Shown in pieces: positions 9,250 through 17,238 of a stretch of DNA of 64,000 nucleotides. Position 1 is the first letter of the stretch. Each line of letters opens with the position of its first letter. This DNA comes from JADCRZ01 sp041751095 (GTDB lineage Bacteria; Bacteroidota; Bacteroidia; Chitinophagales; Chitinophagaceae). The DNA is taken from contig JBGSYC010000228.1 in assembly GCA_041751095.1 (NCBI GenBank), forward strand, positions 12,168-76,167, read 5' to 3'. The notes below the pieces were generated by a model. It saw only the letters and a program-made list of their open reading frames with translations. It was not told the DNA's origin and ran no database searches. The position numbers and the translations under genes are program-made.

Positions 9250-11328
9250 ATGAAACGAAAAATATACGCTGCGGCCTTCATGCTCCTGATGATCGTTAAT
9301 ACTTTCCCGGTATACGCATCGAGCCACAGGGAAGCTCCGCTAATCGCATTTGATCCTAACGCGGATAACACAGATTTGTATGCTTTCAGAAGCCCGGACA
9401 ACCCAAATAAAATAACGATTTACGCTAATTACATTCCAAAACAACTGCCACAGGGAGGACCCAACTTTTACCATTTCGGTGAAGACGTCCGTTATGAAAT
9501 ACACATTGATAACGATGTAGAAAATAATACCCTGATAAGCGGTGATGATATCGTTTACCGGTTTACGTTTAAAAGAACAAACGAGGACCCAACTACATTT
9601 TTCAATATCCGTTTGGGTAAAGAAAATTTGAAGACAACCTACATCCTGGAGAGAAGCATGGATGGCGGCGTTAATTTCACAACAATTGTTTCCAATGGTG
9701 TTGTCCCTCCGCCGAATATTGGCCCTCGTTCGATCAGTTCACCGGTTGGTTTGAACGCTCCCAATTATAATACTTTAATGGCAAACGCTGTGGCTACTGC
9801 AAATACAGGAGAGAAAGTGTTTTGTGGACCGGCTGATGATCCGTTTTTCGTTGACCTTGGTGGTATTTTTGACCTGGGTGATGTGCCCCGGACGACCGGG
9901 ACGATGCCTTTTGACGGATTGAAGTGTAAAAACGTAAACGTTATCGGTTTACAAATTGACATCTCCCAACTGCAGAAGGACCATAAAGATGTATCTCAGG
10001 CAAAAAGTATCCTTGATGCAGATTATGTAATCGGAGTCTGGGCTTCTGCAAGCAGGCGTAAAATAAGAACGCTTAACACTGACGGTACACAAACAAATAC
10101 CGGTGCCTGGGTTCAGGTTTCAAGGTTAGGCATGCCTTTAACCAATGAAGCTGTTATCCCGATTGGTAATAAGGACCTATTTAATTCAATAACACCGTAC
10201 CAGGAATCTATCCTATTTCAATATGATGTATTTGCTGAATCTTTTTACAATCCTGAACTGGCGTTGTATATGGACGACAGCAAATTTGGTTCCGCTGTGC
10301 CGGCCCTTAAGCCCCTGCGTATCCAAAGCAACTCGTTAGGTAAGTTTGATTTCAGAAATGGCAAGGACGGTCTGTTCGGTTTGAAAGGCAACCCGGCTCT
10401 GGCGGGTACTGCCCTGGATGATAAGATAGCAGGTGACCTGTTGCTCCCTGGCCCCGCAAAACCAAGGTCTGTTGATCTATGGCCTTTGTTTCATACGGGT
10501 GTTCCGAATCTGATTCCTTACCAACTGGCTACCGGTAAAAACGGTAATCCATTGGCAACAGGTAAGCCGTTTATCAATAACTTCCTGCCAAATGGTGGTG
10601 ATATGCTTCGGCTGAATATGGCTGTTCCTCCTACACAACGGAATGATCCGAAATTCAGTTCACTTGGCCTTATTCAGGCTGCCGTTTTGGGTCTGACAGA
10701 CCCGATGTATAACGGCAATACCAACCTTGAATTTATTCCGAATATGGATGGCTTTCCAAACGGAAGAAGGTTGGAAGATGATGTGATCCGCATAAGTCTC
10801 CAGGCGGTTAGTGGAATTGTTCTTGCAGCAATTGGGTTGCCTTATGACGATTATCTGAGTGGCCCTAGCGTGGTGACACCAAACCTCCTCAACGTATTGA
10901 CTTACAGAACGGGGATTGAGAAAAATGATACCACCTTGCGCGCGTCATTCCCTTATGTTCAGACGCCGTGGGCGGGCACATGTGACTGCGCCGGAAAGGA
11001 AGTTAATTATACACAACCTGCAGTACTGGAGCCGACAATGTCTACAAGCACCCTTGGCCTCGCAGCTCCCGAAGTATTTGCGACAAGTGCACCAAATCCA
11101 TATGTAGGTTCCACAACAATCAGGTATCATGTTGAAACCCGTTCACGCATAAGCATGGGCTTGTATGATATCAACGGAAACTTCATACAGACGCTGGTTG
11201 ACAAACAAATGGATCCGGGTACCTACTCAGTGATCCTGAATAATCCAGGTATGTCAAAGGGAATCTACCTCATCAAGTCCATGAAAAATGGTGTTCTGAA
11301 GCAAACACTTCGTTTGGTAAAGAACTAA
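9250..11328 (+). CDS. DUF4331 protein with type IX secretion C-terminal sorting domain
   Basis: This 692-residue paralogue of the preceding protein has a signal peptide, SSHREAPLIAFDP right after it, and the same DUF4331 blocks. About 90 further residues follow the core: a linker with CDCAGKE, then a Por-type sorting domain (SAPNPYVGSTTIRYHV, a LYDINGN strand and a GIYLIK...LRLVKN end). Such domains send proteins through the Bacteroidota type IX system to the cell surface, where they are usually cleaved and anchored or released. The gene lies 58 bp after the first copy, and a hairpin terminator follows. Confidence 0.92.
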   Translation: MKRKIYAAAFMLLMIVNTFPVYASSHREAPLIAFDPNADNTDLYAFRSPDNPNKITIYANYIPKQLPQGGPNFYHFGEDVRYEIHIDNDVENNTLISGDDIVYRFTFKRTNEDPTTFFNIRLGKENLKTTYILERSMDGGVNFTTIVSNGVVPPPNIGPRSISSPVGLNAPNYNTLMANAVATANTGEKVFCGPADDPFFVDLGGIFDLGDVPRTTGTMPFDGLKCKNVNVIGLQIDISQLQKDHKDVSQAKSILDADYVIGVWASASRRKIRTLNTDGTQTNTGAWVQVSRLGMPLTNEAVIPIGNKDLFNSITPYQESILFQYDVFAESFYNPELALYMDDSKFGSAVPALKPLRIQSNSLGKFDFRNGKDGLFGLKGNPALAGTALDDKIAGDLLLPGPAKPRSVDLWPLFHTGVPNLIPYQLATGKNGNPLATGKPFINNFLPNGGDMLRLNMAVPPTQRNDPKFSSLGLIQAAVLGLTDPMYNGNTNLEFIPNMDGFPNGRRLEDDVIRISLQAVSGIVLAAIGLPYDDYLSGPSVVTPNLLNVLTYRTGIEKNDTTLRASFPYVQTPWAGTCDCAGKEVNYTQPAVLEPTMSTSTLGLAAPEVFATSAPNPYVGSTTIRYHVETRSRISMGLYDINGNFIQTLVDKQMDPGTYSVILNNPGMSKGIYLIKSMKNGVLKQTLRLVKN

Positions 11329-11353
11329 TTTCTTAAATTTATCGTTAATAAAC

Positions 11354-11386
11354 AAGTCCGTAGTAAATACTGCGGACTTATTTTTT
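11354..11386 (+). terminator. Intrinsic terminator after the second DUF4331 gene
   Basis: The arms AAGTCCGTAG (11354-11363) and CTGCGGACTT (11370-11379) pair with one G-T pair, and ATTTTTT follows at once. The hairpin lies between the sorting-domain DUF4331 gene and the TPR gene, so it probably lowers rather than abolishes expression of the downstream genes if all are one operon. Confidence 0.75.
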
Positions 11387-11428
11387 GATGATCCCATAAG
11401 CAGGGATGACCGTGTAAAAAACGCCTTT

Positions 11429-12775
11429 ATGAAAAAAAGTACCATTTATGCCATTACTCTTTTGCTATTCGTCGCAGCAACAGGGTTTATCATTTTCAAA
11501 TATAAAAGTGACGAAAGAAAGAAACAGACCACCCTTTATGAACTGCAGCCAAGGAAGGGTCCTTCAGCCAATACCGAAGAATGGATTTCTACGAAACGAA
11601 CAGCCGCTGTTTTGTTGCAGTCACTGAAAGTAAACCCCGCTGACACAAAATCTTCTCTGGCGCTCGCTGCATTGTTTGTGCAGGAAGCACGGGTAACCGG
11701 TAATCATGTTTACTATGACCAGGCTGCACTGAAACATGTAAACGATGTTTTAAAAGCAGATTCAGCAAATTTTAACGCCCTCATTTTTAAATCGCTTATC
11801 TATCTTTCACAACATCACTTTGCGGAAGGCCTTGCCATCGCACAAAAGGCTCAAACGATTAATCCCTACAATGCTTTTGTGTACGGGATAATCGTCGATG
11901 GCCTTGTGGAAATGGGCGATTACCAGGCAGCCGTTGAAAATTCCGACAAAATGGTTTCTATTCGTCCGGATCTTAATTCTTATTCACGTATCTCATACCT
12001 CCGTGAAATTCACGGTGATTACCCGGGTGCCATAAGTGCCATGAAAATGGCTGTTGATGCAGGCCCTCCTGGTGACGAACAGACGGAGTGGGCAAGAGTT
12101 CAGTTGGGGCACCTTTATGAATTTACGGGTGAGATGAAGTATGCTGAAATGCATTACACCATTGCTTTAAACCAACGGCCCGGTTATGCATATGCAATCG
12201 CAGGCCTGGCCCGTGTTGCGCTTGCCGGGAAAGACTACGACAAATCAATCTCGCTGTACAAACAGGCAGACTCTTTAGTATACGATTATTCACTCCAGGA
12301 AGATCTTATTGAAGTTTACAGGTTAAAAGGAGATAATAACAAGGCTGATGCACTTGCAAAAGCAGTGATCCGGGGGATGAGCAAAGACTCCGAACTTGCC
12401 GGTAATGATGAGAGCATTGGCCACTATGGTGATCGTGAACTTGCATATGCCTACCTGAAAGTCAATAACTACGACAAGGCCCTGGAACATGCGCTGGTGG
12501 AATACAATCGCCGTCCAGAAAATATAGACGTTAATGAAACAGTCGCATGGGTGTATTACAAACAAGGCGAATACACAAAAGCGTTGCCATATATTAAAAC
12601 CGCGTTGCGCACAAAATGTAAAAATCCAACTTTACTCTCCCACGCAGGACTCATTTATGCAAAAGCAGGAGATAAATCTACCGGGAAAGCAATGCTTGAA
12701 GAAGGATTGAAAAACAATCCAAACATGTCCGGGCTTCTCAACGCAGAAGCGCGCGAAGTTTTGAAAACCCTTTAA
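11429..12775 (+). CDS. Membrane-anchored tetratricopeptide repeat protein
   Basis: The 448-residue protein has an N-terminal hydrophobic segment (residues 6-24) with no lipobox, so it is likely a signal anchor. A series of TPR-like helix pairs follows from about residue 90 to the end, for example AEGLAIAQKAQTINPYNAFVYG and YDKALEHALVEYNRRPENIDV. TPR arrays bind partner proteins. Its place between DUF4331 genes and a HupE-like gene suggests a role in assembly or handling of those exported proteins, but this is inference from context. No catalytic motif is seen. Confidence 0.85.
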   Translation: MKKSTIYAITLLLFVAATGFIIFKYKSDERKKQTTLYELQPRKGPSANTEEWISTKRTAAVLLQSLKVNPADTKSSLALAALFVQEARVTGNHVYYDQAALKHVNDVLKADSANFNALIFKSLIYLSQHHFAEGLAIAQKAQTINPYNAFVYGIIVDGLVEMGDYQAAVENSDKMVSIRPDLNSYSRISYLREIHGDYPGAISAMKMAVDAGPPGDEQTEWARVQLGHLYEFTGEMKYAEMHYTIALNQRPGYAYAIAGLARVALAGKDYDKSISLYKQADSLVYDYSLQEDLIEVYRLKGDNNKADALAKAVIRGMSKDSELAGNDESIGHYGDRELAYAYLKVNNYDKALEHALVEYNRRPENIDVNETVAWVYYKQGEYTKALPYIKTALRTKCKNPTLLSHAGLIYAKAGDKSTGKAMLEEGLKNNPNMSGLLNAEAREVLKTL

Positions 12776-12957
12776 TGTTTTTAAAAGGGCATCATAGACC
12801 AACGGAGTTAGCCTGTTATATTTACCATCTGTTTCTTGCGTACATCTTTTTCAAAGAATTCAAAACACACAGAGATGAACTCCTTCAGCTTTGCGCGTTA
12901 GATTGCATGCATTGATTAATTTTATAAGTATTGATTTTCTTTTTTTCTTTAGATAAA

Positions 12958-13653
12958 ATGCTTCGATTGTTCCTGATGCAACATTTCTCATACACCCGGC
13001 TACCTAAAATATTTCTTTTATCAGGAATGTTTGTGCTTTTTGTTGGGATGGTTTACGCGCACACCATCAACTATGTCCTGGAAAAAGCGCCCACACAGTA
13101 TGTAATCTGGTATTACTTAAAGTTGGGCGTGGGGCATATTATCCCTGAAGGCCTTGATCATATTCTTTTCATTGTTGGACTTTGCCTGCTGAGCACCCGC
13201 TTAAAGACCATGTTATGGCAAGCCACAGCTTTTACGGTGGCCCATTCCATAACGCTGGCATTAAGCATGAAAAATATTATCGTTGCACCAAGCGCGGTGG
13301 TGGAGCCGATCATAGCCCTGTCAATATTATTTGTGGCGATTGAAAACATTCTGCTAAACGAGCTAAAGCCCTGGCGTGTCCTGGTTGTATTTGTTTTTGG
13401 CCTTATTCATGGGATGGGTTTTGCGAGTGCCCTGAACGAAACGGGGCTTCCACGGAATAAATTCTATACCTCTATCCTTGCATTTAATGCAGGAGTGGAA
13501 TTTGGCCAGATAGCCGTCATTGCAGGTGTCTTTTTGCTAATCATCATTCCTTTCAGAAAGCAAACGTGGTACAGGCAGTTTGTGGCTTACCCTATTTCAA
13601 TCTGTATTGCAATGATAGCGGCTTACTGGACATTCCAAAGGGTATTTGAATGA
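12958..13653 (+). CDS. HupE/UreJ-like membrane protein
   Basis: The 231-residue hydrophobic protein has about six or seven membrane segments and the HupE/UreJ pattern: GHIIPEGLDHILFIVG near residue 60, FTVAHSITLAL near 92 and FGLIHGMGFASAL near 150. These His-rich membrane motifs occur in HupE nickel/cobalt transporter relatives. The Bacteroidota members beside DUF4331 genes have no proven substrate. I chose the ATG at 12958, which is followed by a plausible signal-like start; an earlier codon at 12931 would add only hydrophobic residues. It is the last gene of the DUF4331 module. Confidence 0.83.
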   Translation: MLRLFLMQHFSYTRLPKIFLLSGMFVLFVGMVYAHTINYVLEKAPTQYVIWYYLKLGVGHIIPEGLDHILFIVGLCLLSTRLKTMLWQATAFTVAHSITLALSMKNIIVAPSAVVEPIIALSILFVAIENILLNELKPWRVLVVFVFGLIHGMGFASALNETGLPRNKFYTSILAFNAGVEFGQIAVIAGVFLLIIIPFRKQTWYRQFVAYPISICIAMIAAYWTFQRVFE

Positions 13654-13754
13654 TAGGGCCAACCGGAGTTGTTGCATACGACGCCCGGATGTTAGTACAA
13701 ACGAAAGTGCGACTATAAGGGCCTGGCTCGATTTTCAAAAGTCTTTTACCGCTT

Positions 13755-14071
13755 TCACGCCGTTGGTAATTCGTCTGATGTCTTCGGCCTCCTTGTGCCT
13801 TCGTAAAGGTCATACTCAAGAAGGCGGCAATCTATTTTGCCGGTATAGAATTCGATTCTGCGCGGCGTTTTCAATCCGATCTTTGTAGTAAGGTCAGGAT
13901 TGCCTGTAAATATATACCCGGTATACCACGGCACTTGTTTTTGAGAAAGGCACCCCTACGCCCGTAAGTGTTTTCAAGTTCAATGATCACGTCTAAGCGC
14001 TCTCCATACTCCGGATAAAATGGACTACTCCTTTGCCTTCCGCGGGCATGGTGGTTGCATTAAAATCACCT
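13755..14071 (-). pseudogene. C-terminal fragment of the RNA methyltransferase gene
   Basis: This stretch matches the 3' end of the methyltransferase gene at 19846-20163 in the same orientation, with long identical runs (for example around 13848-13890 and 13965-14005). It begins at a stop codon equivalent to the gene's C-terminus (residues EGTRRPKTSDELPTA) and covers about the last 100 codons. Small deletions, such as one base near 13927, break the frame. It ends abruptly at about 14071, exactly where sequence from the Cys/Met PLP enzyme gene begins. Confidence 0.85.
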
Positions 14072-14072
14072 G

Positions 14073-14945
14073 TTGATAGAAGATCTGCGCAATCTTAATT
14101 TAGCTGAGGACACGATAAAAGAACATCCGTCAATACGGTGGGTACACCTGGAGCGTTCATTCAACCGCAACGGTTATGTCGTACGGGTGCTTCTATTTTA
14201 TCAATATAATATTAACCAGGGCACAAGGCTGGGTATCTGGAAGATCGAAGAAGACGCAGACTTTTTTCTGCATAAAGTGCCCATTCACCGCGCCATTTCG
14301 CATCCCCGCAAACGATTGCAGCATCTTGCCGGGCGTTACCTGATGCAACACCTTTTTCCGTATTCCCTCATCAGGCTTGCCGATACACGCAAGCCCTTTT
14401 TAATCAATGAGGCTTATCATTTTTCTATTTCACATTGCGGCGATTTTGCTGCTGCTATCGTAAGTAAACACAACAGGGTAGGGATGGATATAGAACTGGT
14501 TAAACCAATGATCAGGAAGATTGCCGGTAAGTTTATCACGTAAACCGAAATGCAGGTTGTTCATCATACCCACCCCTTACTTTTCTCCGCCGCTGATGAC
14601 ACATCCGATCGTAACGACGAAATTTTAACGCTGTGCTGGAGCGCCAAGGAAGCAATGTTTAAATGGTGTGGTGAAGGAGGCGTGGATTATAAACATCAGG
14701 CAAAGGTTATCTTAATCGAAGAGAAGTCCGCAACACTCGGCCTGAAGAAAGTAGGCGATGTAAGAGGAAAAACTTCCGGTTTGATCGGTTTTCACACAGC
14801 CGGTTCTGCAGACAAAAAGTCTATGAAAAAACTTAAGGAAGAAGCTGCCGAAATGGGCGCTGCATTTGTGCTGATCACATTAGAAAAAGACAATCAGTTT
14901 ACAACCCAGTCAATCAAAAGAGGTATTGGATTCTCTTATAAATAA
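14073..14945 (+). pseudogene. Three-part chimeric gene: PLP-enzyme fragment + PPTase + small exported protein C-terminus
   Basis: One reading frame joins three sources. Bases 14073 to about 14177 derive from the middle of the Cys/Met PLP enzyme gene (22231-22335). Bases from about 14178 to 14700 derive from the PPTase gene (2859-3390), with a 9-base in-frame deletion near 14360. Bases 14702-14945 derive from the last 80 codons of the small exported protein (4202-4445). All joins keep the frame, and only a GAA-to-TAA change at 14541-14543 interrupts an otherwise continuous 290-codon frame. The PPTase signatures VGMDIE and WSAKEAMFK are retained on either side of the stop. There is no signal peptide. 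A remnant is most likely, but the final 131-codon part starting at ATG 14550 could be translated. Confidence 0.85.
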
Positions 14946-14952
14946 AATAATA

Positions 14953-15007
14953 AGACTGAAACGTACAAAAGCCCTATTTCGATAGGGTTTTTGCGTTTCA
15001 GCCTTAT
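14953..15007. terminator. Long hairpin terminator after the chimeric gene
   Basis: The inner hairpin CCCTAT-TTCG-ATAGGG is followed by TTTTTG, and outer arms GACTGAAACG and CGTTTCAGCC extend the pairing. It is a near-palindrome with a stable UUCG loop and T/A tracts on both sides, so it can act for the plus-strand chimera and for the minus-strand ferritin operon that ends at 15138. Confidence 0.8.
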
Positions 15008-15137
15008 TGGGCGGATCATCAACAGCACTGAAGGAATAGTTTTTTCCCGCTATTAAAATGTCCTTGCAAAAATTTGGCAACAATGGCCGTTTCAAAAAAA
15101 TGAAACCCTTACCTGTTACCTGAATATGAACTTCTCA

Positions 15138-15995
15138 TTAAGGCTTGATGAACGGGCCTACAATTGCCAGCACCTGCGCCTTGGTCAATCCTTCATCAAA
15201 GGCTTCTGTAGCGGCATCCATCGTAATAGGAAAACCATTGATATTCACTATATCAATACCGGCCTGGTTCGTATTATCTTCACCGTTATAACTAGGCTGC
15301 ACAGCCGCGCTGTTGATATTACTCATTTTACCTGTTATCCAGGGTTTCACATTTCCAATACCTGAGCCGTACGCCCTTCTCATGATACGTATTTTAGCCG
15401 CGTGCCTTGCTTCGACCGAATGAATTCTTAGCGCTGCCGTTAGTAAATCACCTCCTCCTACAATTTCAGCAGCCCTGCCTTTATAAGCCCTGACACCTGT
15501 ATCTTCAAAAGTCTGAGCTACATTCAAAAAGAGCTCAAAGCTGGTAAAAACGTCTTTGAAAGGACCATTTCCACTGCCGCTACCTGCGGAGAAATCAAAG
15601 GTGGGTTTTGCCACAGGCATTCCACCAGACGCTTTTATGGCGTTAGACAGAAATACAACGTGGGCATTCTCATGTTTGGCAATAAGTTGGATAGCAGCGA
15701 TCGAATCTCCGTCAGGAAATAGATTTGATTTCATGAGGGAGGTATTATAAAACTCTGCTTCCAGGAATTCTAACGTTAAAGCATAGTTCAAAATTTCAAC
15801 AACGGTATCGTTAGTACTGGTTGTTCCTGCATAAGCTTTCTGAAAAAGCGATCCGAGGGCAAAAGGCACAGCAGATAAAGCAAGTTTTCCACCGAGGTTA
15901 GCAAATTCCTTCATTGCCTTCCTTCTCGTATCAAGCCTGTCATAAACTTCAGGGTCAGTTTTTTCAATTTCTCCAAGTATATTATTCAGATTCAT
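15138..15995 (-). CDS. Ferritin-like domain protein, second gene of the pair
   Basis: The 285-residue protein has a hydrophobic segment after DTRRKAMKEF (residues 23-32), which resembles a weak twin-arginine signal. A four-helix ferritin-like domain follows with candidate metal ligands in LEFLEAEFY (about 95-103), HENAH (near 127) and EARHAAK (near 211). This fits the exported Ferritin_2-type proteins of Bacteroidota, close to desiccation-related proteins. Iron storage or oxidation is possible but unproven. It lies 10 bp after the other ferritin-like gene, so the two form an operon. The chain ends with a repeat of the QVLAIVGPFI motif also seen at the end of its partner (MEVLAIAGTYI). Confidence 0.85.
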   Translation of the reverse strand: MNLNNILGEIEKTDPEVYDRLDTRRKAMKEFANLGGKLALSAVPFALGSLFQKAYAGTTSTNDTVVEILNYALTLEFLEAEFYNTSLMKSNLFPDGDSIAAIQLIAKHENAHVVFLSNAIKASGGMPVAKPTFDFSAGSGSGNGPFKDVFTSFELFLNVAQTFEDTGVRAYKGRAAEIVGGGDLLTAALRIHSVEARHAAKIRIMRRAYGSGIGNVKPWITGKMSNINSAAVQPSYNGEDNTNQAGIDIVNINGFPITMDAATEAFDEGLTKAQVLAIVGPFIKP

Positions 15996-16005
15996 AATTT
16001 AAAAT

Positions 16006-16725
16006 TTAGTAGGTTGGTAAATTACTGGCGTTAATTTTTGTTTTGATGTAAGTGCCGGCGATAGCAAGAACTTCCATAGGCTTGCGCGTTACATCCAGAC
16101 CCATAGCATCAACAACTGAGTCGTCTGCAAAGCTGTTCATCATGATCAGCTCACGAAAATAAGCCGCATGACGTGCTTCTACCGAAACAATTTTACCAGC
16201 TAATACCAGGTAATCAGGGCTCTTCAGTAATCTTCCGGCGCCGTTATAGGCAGAAACTCCCAGATCTTCAAATGCCTTTGAAGTTGCAAGTACGCTCGTC
16301 CTGGAGCTGAAATTTATGGAGCTGAAATCAAAATCGAGGGCGGGGATAGCCATACCACCGAGGGCGTTTTTAAAAAATTCGCGGTGGGCTATTTCATGGT
16401 CGCGAACATCTTTTATCAAGGCAGCTTCCATTGGTGATCCACCCGGATACATTGACATGACCACTTTTATGTAGAAAGCGGCTTCCAGTTGCTCAAGGGC
16501 GTAGGCATAGTTTAAGATTCCGAAGTCACCAGTACCGAGGTCTACTTCCCCGTTTATGGAGGTTACGGTGTTATCTACCATGACGGGTTCTTTGTTACAC
16601 GCAGAAGCAGCTACCATCAGTCCGGTAGCCGCGCTGGCATATCCCAGAAATTTACGTCGGGATAGACGCGCCATGTTTTTGTCATCGGCTTCTGCCTGAT
16701 TTGTTTCAACCAAACGTTTAGACAT
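16006..16725 (-). CDS. Ferritin-like domain protein with twin-arginine lipoprotein signal
   Basis: The 239-residue protein has a clear twin-arginine motif (SRRKFLGYA, residues 21-29), a hydrophobic stretch and a Cys at about 43 (AASACNKE). It is therefore probably exported folded and lipid-anchored. The four-helix region has candidate ligands in YALEQLEAAFY (about 75-85), HEIAHREF (near 109) and EARHAAYF (near 187). It is related to the next gene and heads the two-gene operon. Tat export fits a protein that takes up metal in the cytoplasm. Function beyond a ferritin-like fold is not established. Confidence 0.87.
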   Translation of the reverse strand: MSKRLVETNQAEADDKNMARLSRRKFLGYASAATGLMVAASACNKEPVMVDNTVTSINGEVDLGTGDFGILNYAYALEQLEAAFYIKVVMSMYPGGSPMEAALIKDVRDHEIAHREFFKNALGGMAIPALDFDFSSINFSSRTSVLATSKAFEDLGVSAYNGAGRLLKSPDYLVLAGKIVSVEARHAAYFRELIMMNSFADDSVVDAMGLDVTRKPMEVLAIAGTYIKTKINASNLPTY

Positions 16726-17238
16726 TTTTTTACTTTTTAGAATTACGAAATAGAAAATATAAAGAGTTGCATGAAGTGCATGGTAACAACCAGTACTTTA
16801 GTGGAAGCCATATTCAATGACGTTACACTATGTATAACATGGAATGTGGTAAATACGAGATTTTCAAAAAAATGGATTGGAAAAAATTTTTCCTGGAAAA
16901 GGATTTGTAAAATAACTTGTTTCTATAAGTTATTACATGAAGGCGTATACAGATAAAGGTTAAAGCTACTTTATATTTTTAGCAAAAGAAAAAATAAATC
17001 AGATAAAGTGAAATGAGATAAATCGTTCTACCCACGGGGGATGGAACACAAAAACGTTGCTCGCTTTGTTCCGTAGGAACAACACGTGGGTAGAAACACA
17101 ACCGACCCCGAACCGCGTTCCAGAGGAACGCTTTGTGCTATGTCCGGGAATTGCGGTATGTTGGCTTTCAAAAGCACAAACAGTTCCGGATGGGAATGAT
17201 GCAAAGTTTAAGGAGAGTATTATGATACAACGGGAATG
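16726..17238. other. Intergenic region upstream of the ferritin operon
   Basis: About 510 bp between the ferritin-like operon and the intact DUF2130 gene. The left half is A/T-rich and should hold the ferritin operon promoter. The right half holds a palindromic repeat element (17025-17131). No supported gene is present. Confidence 0.55.
17025..17131. repeat. REP-like palindromic element, TTCCGTAGGAA class
   Basis: Outer arms GTTCTACCCACG (17025-17036) and CGTGGGTAGAAAC (17085-17097) enclose an inner palindrome TTGTTCCGTAGGAACAA (about 17067-17082). A second palindrome, GCGTTCCAGAGGAACGC, follows at 17115-17131. The core with a TTCC-GTA-GGAA hairpin and a nearby GGTAGAAA resembles intergenic palindromes seen many times in other Bacteroidota chromosomes. 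Here that link rests on memory of the pattern, not on a search. Confidence 0.7.
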
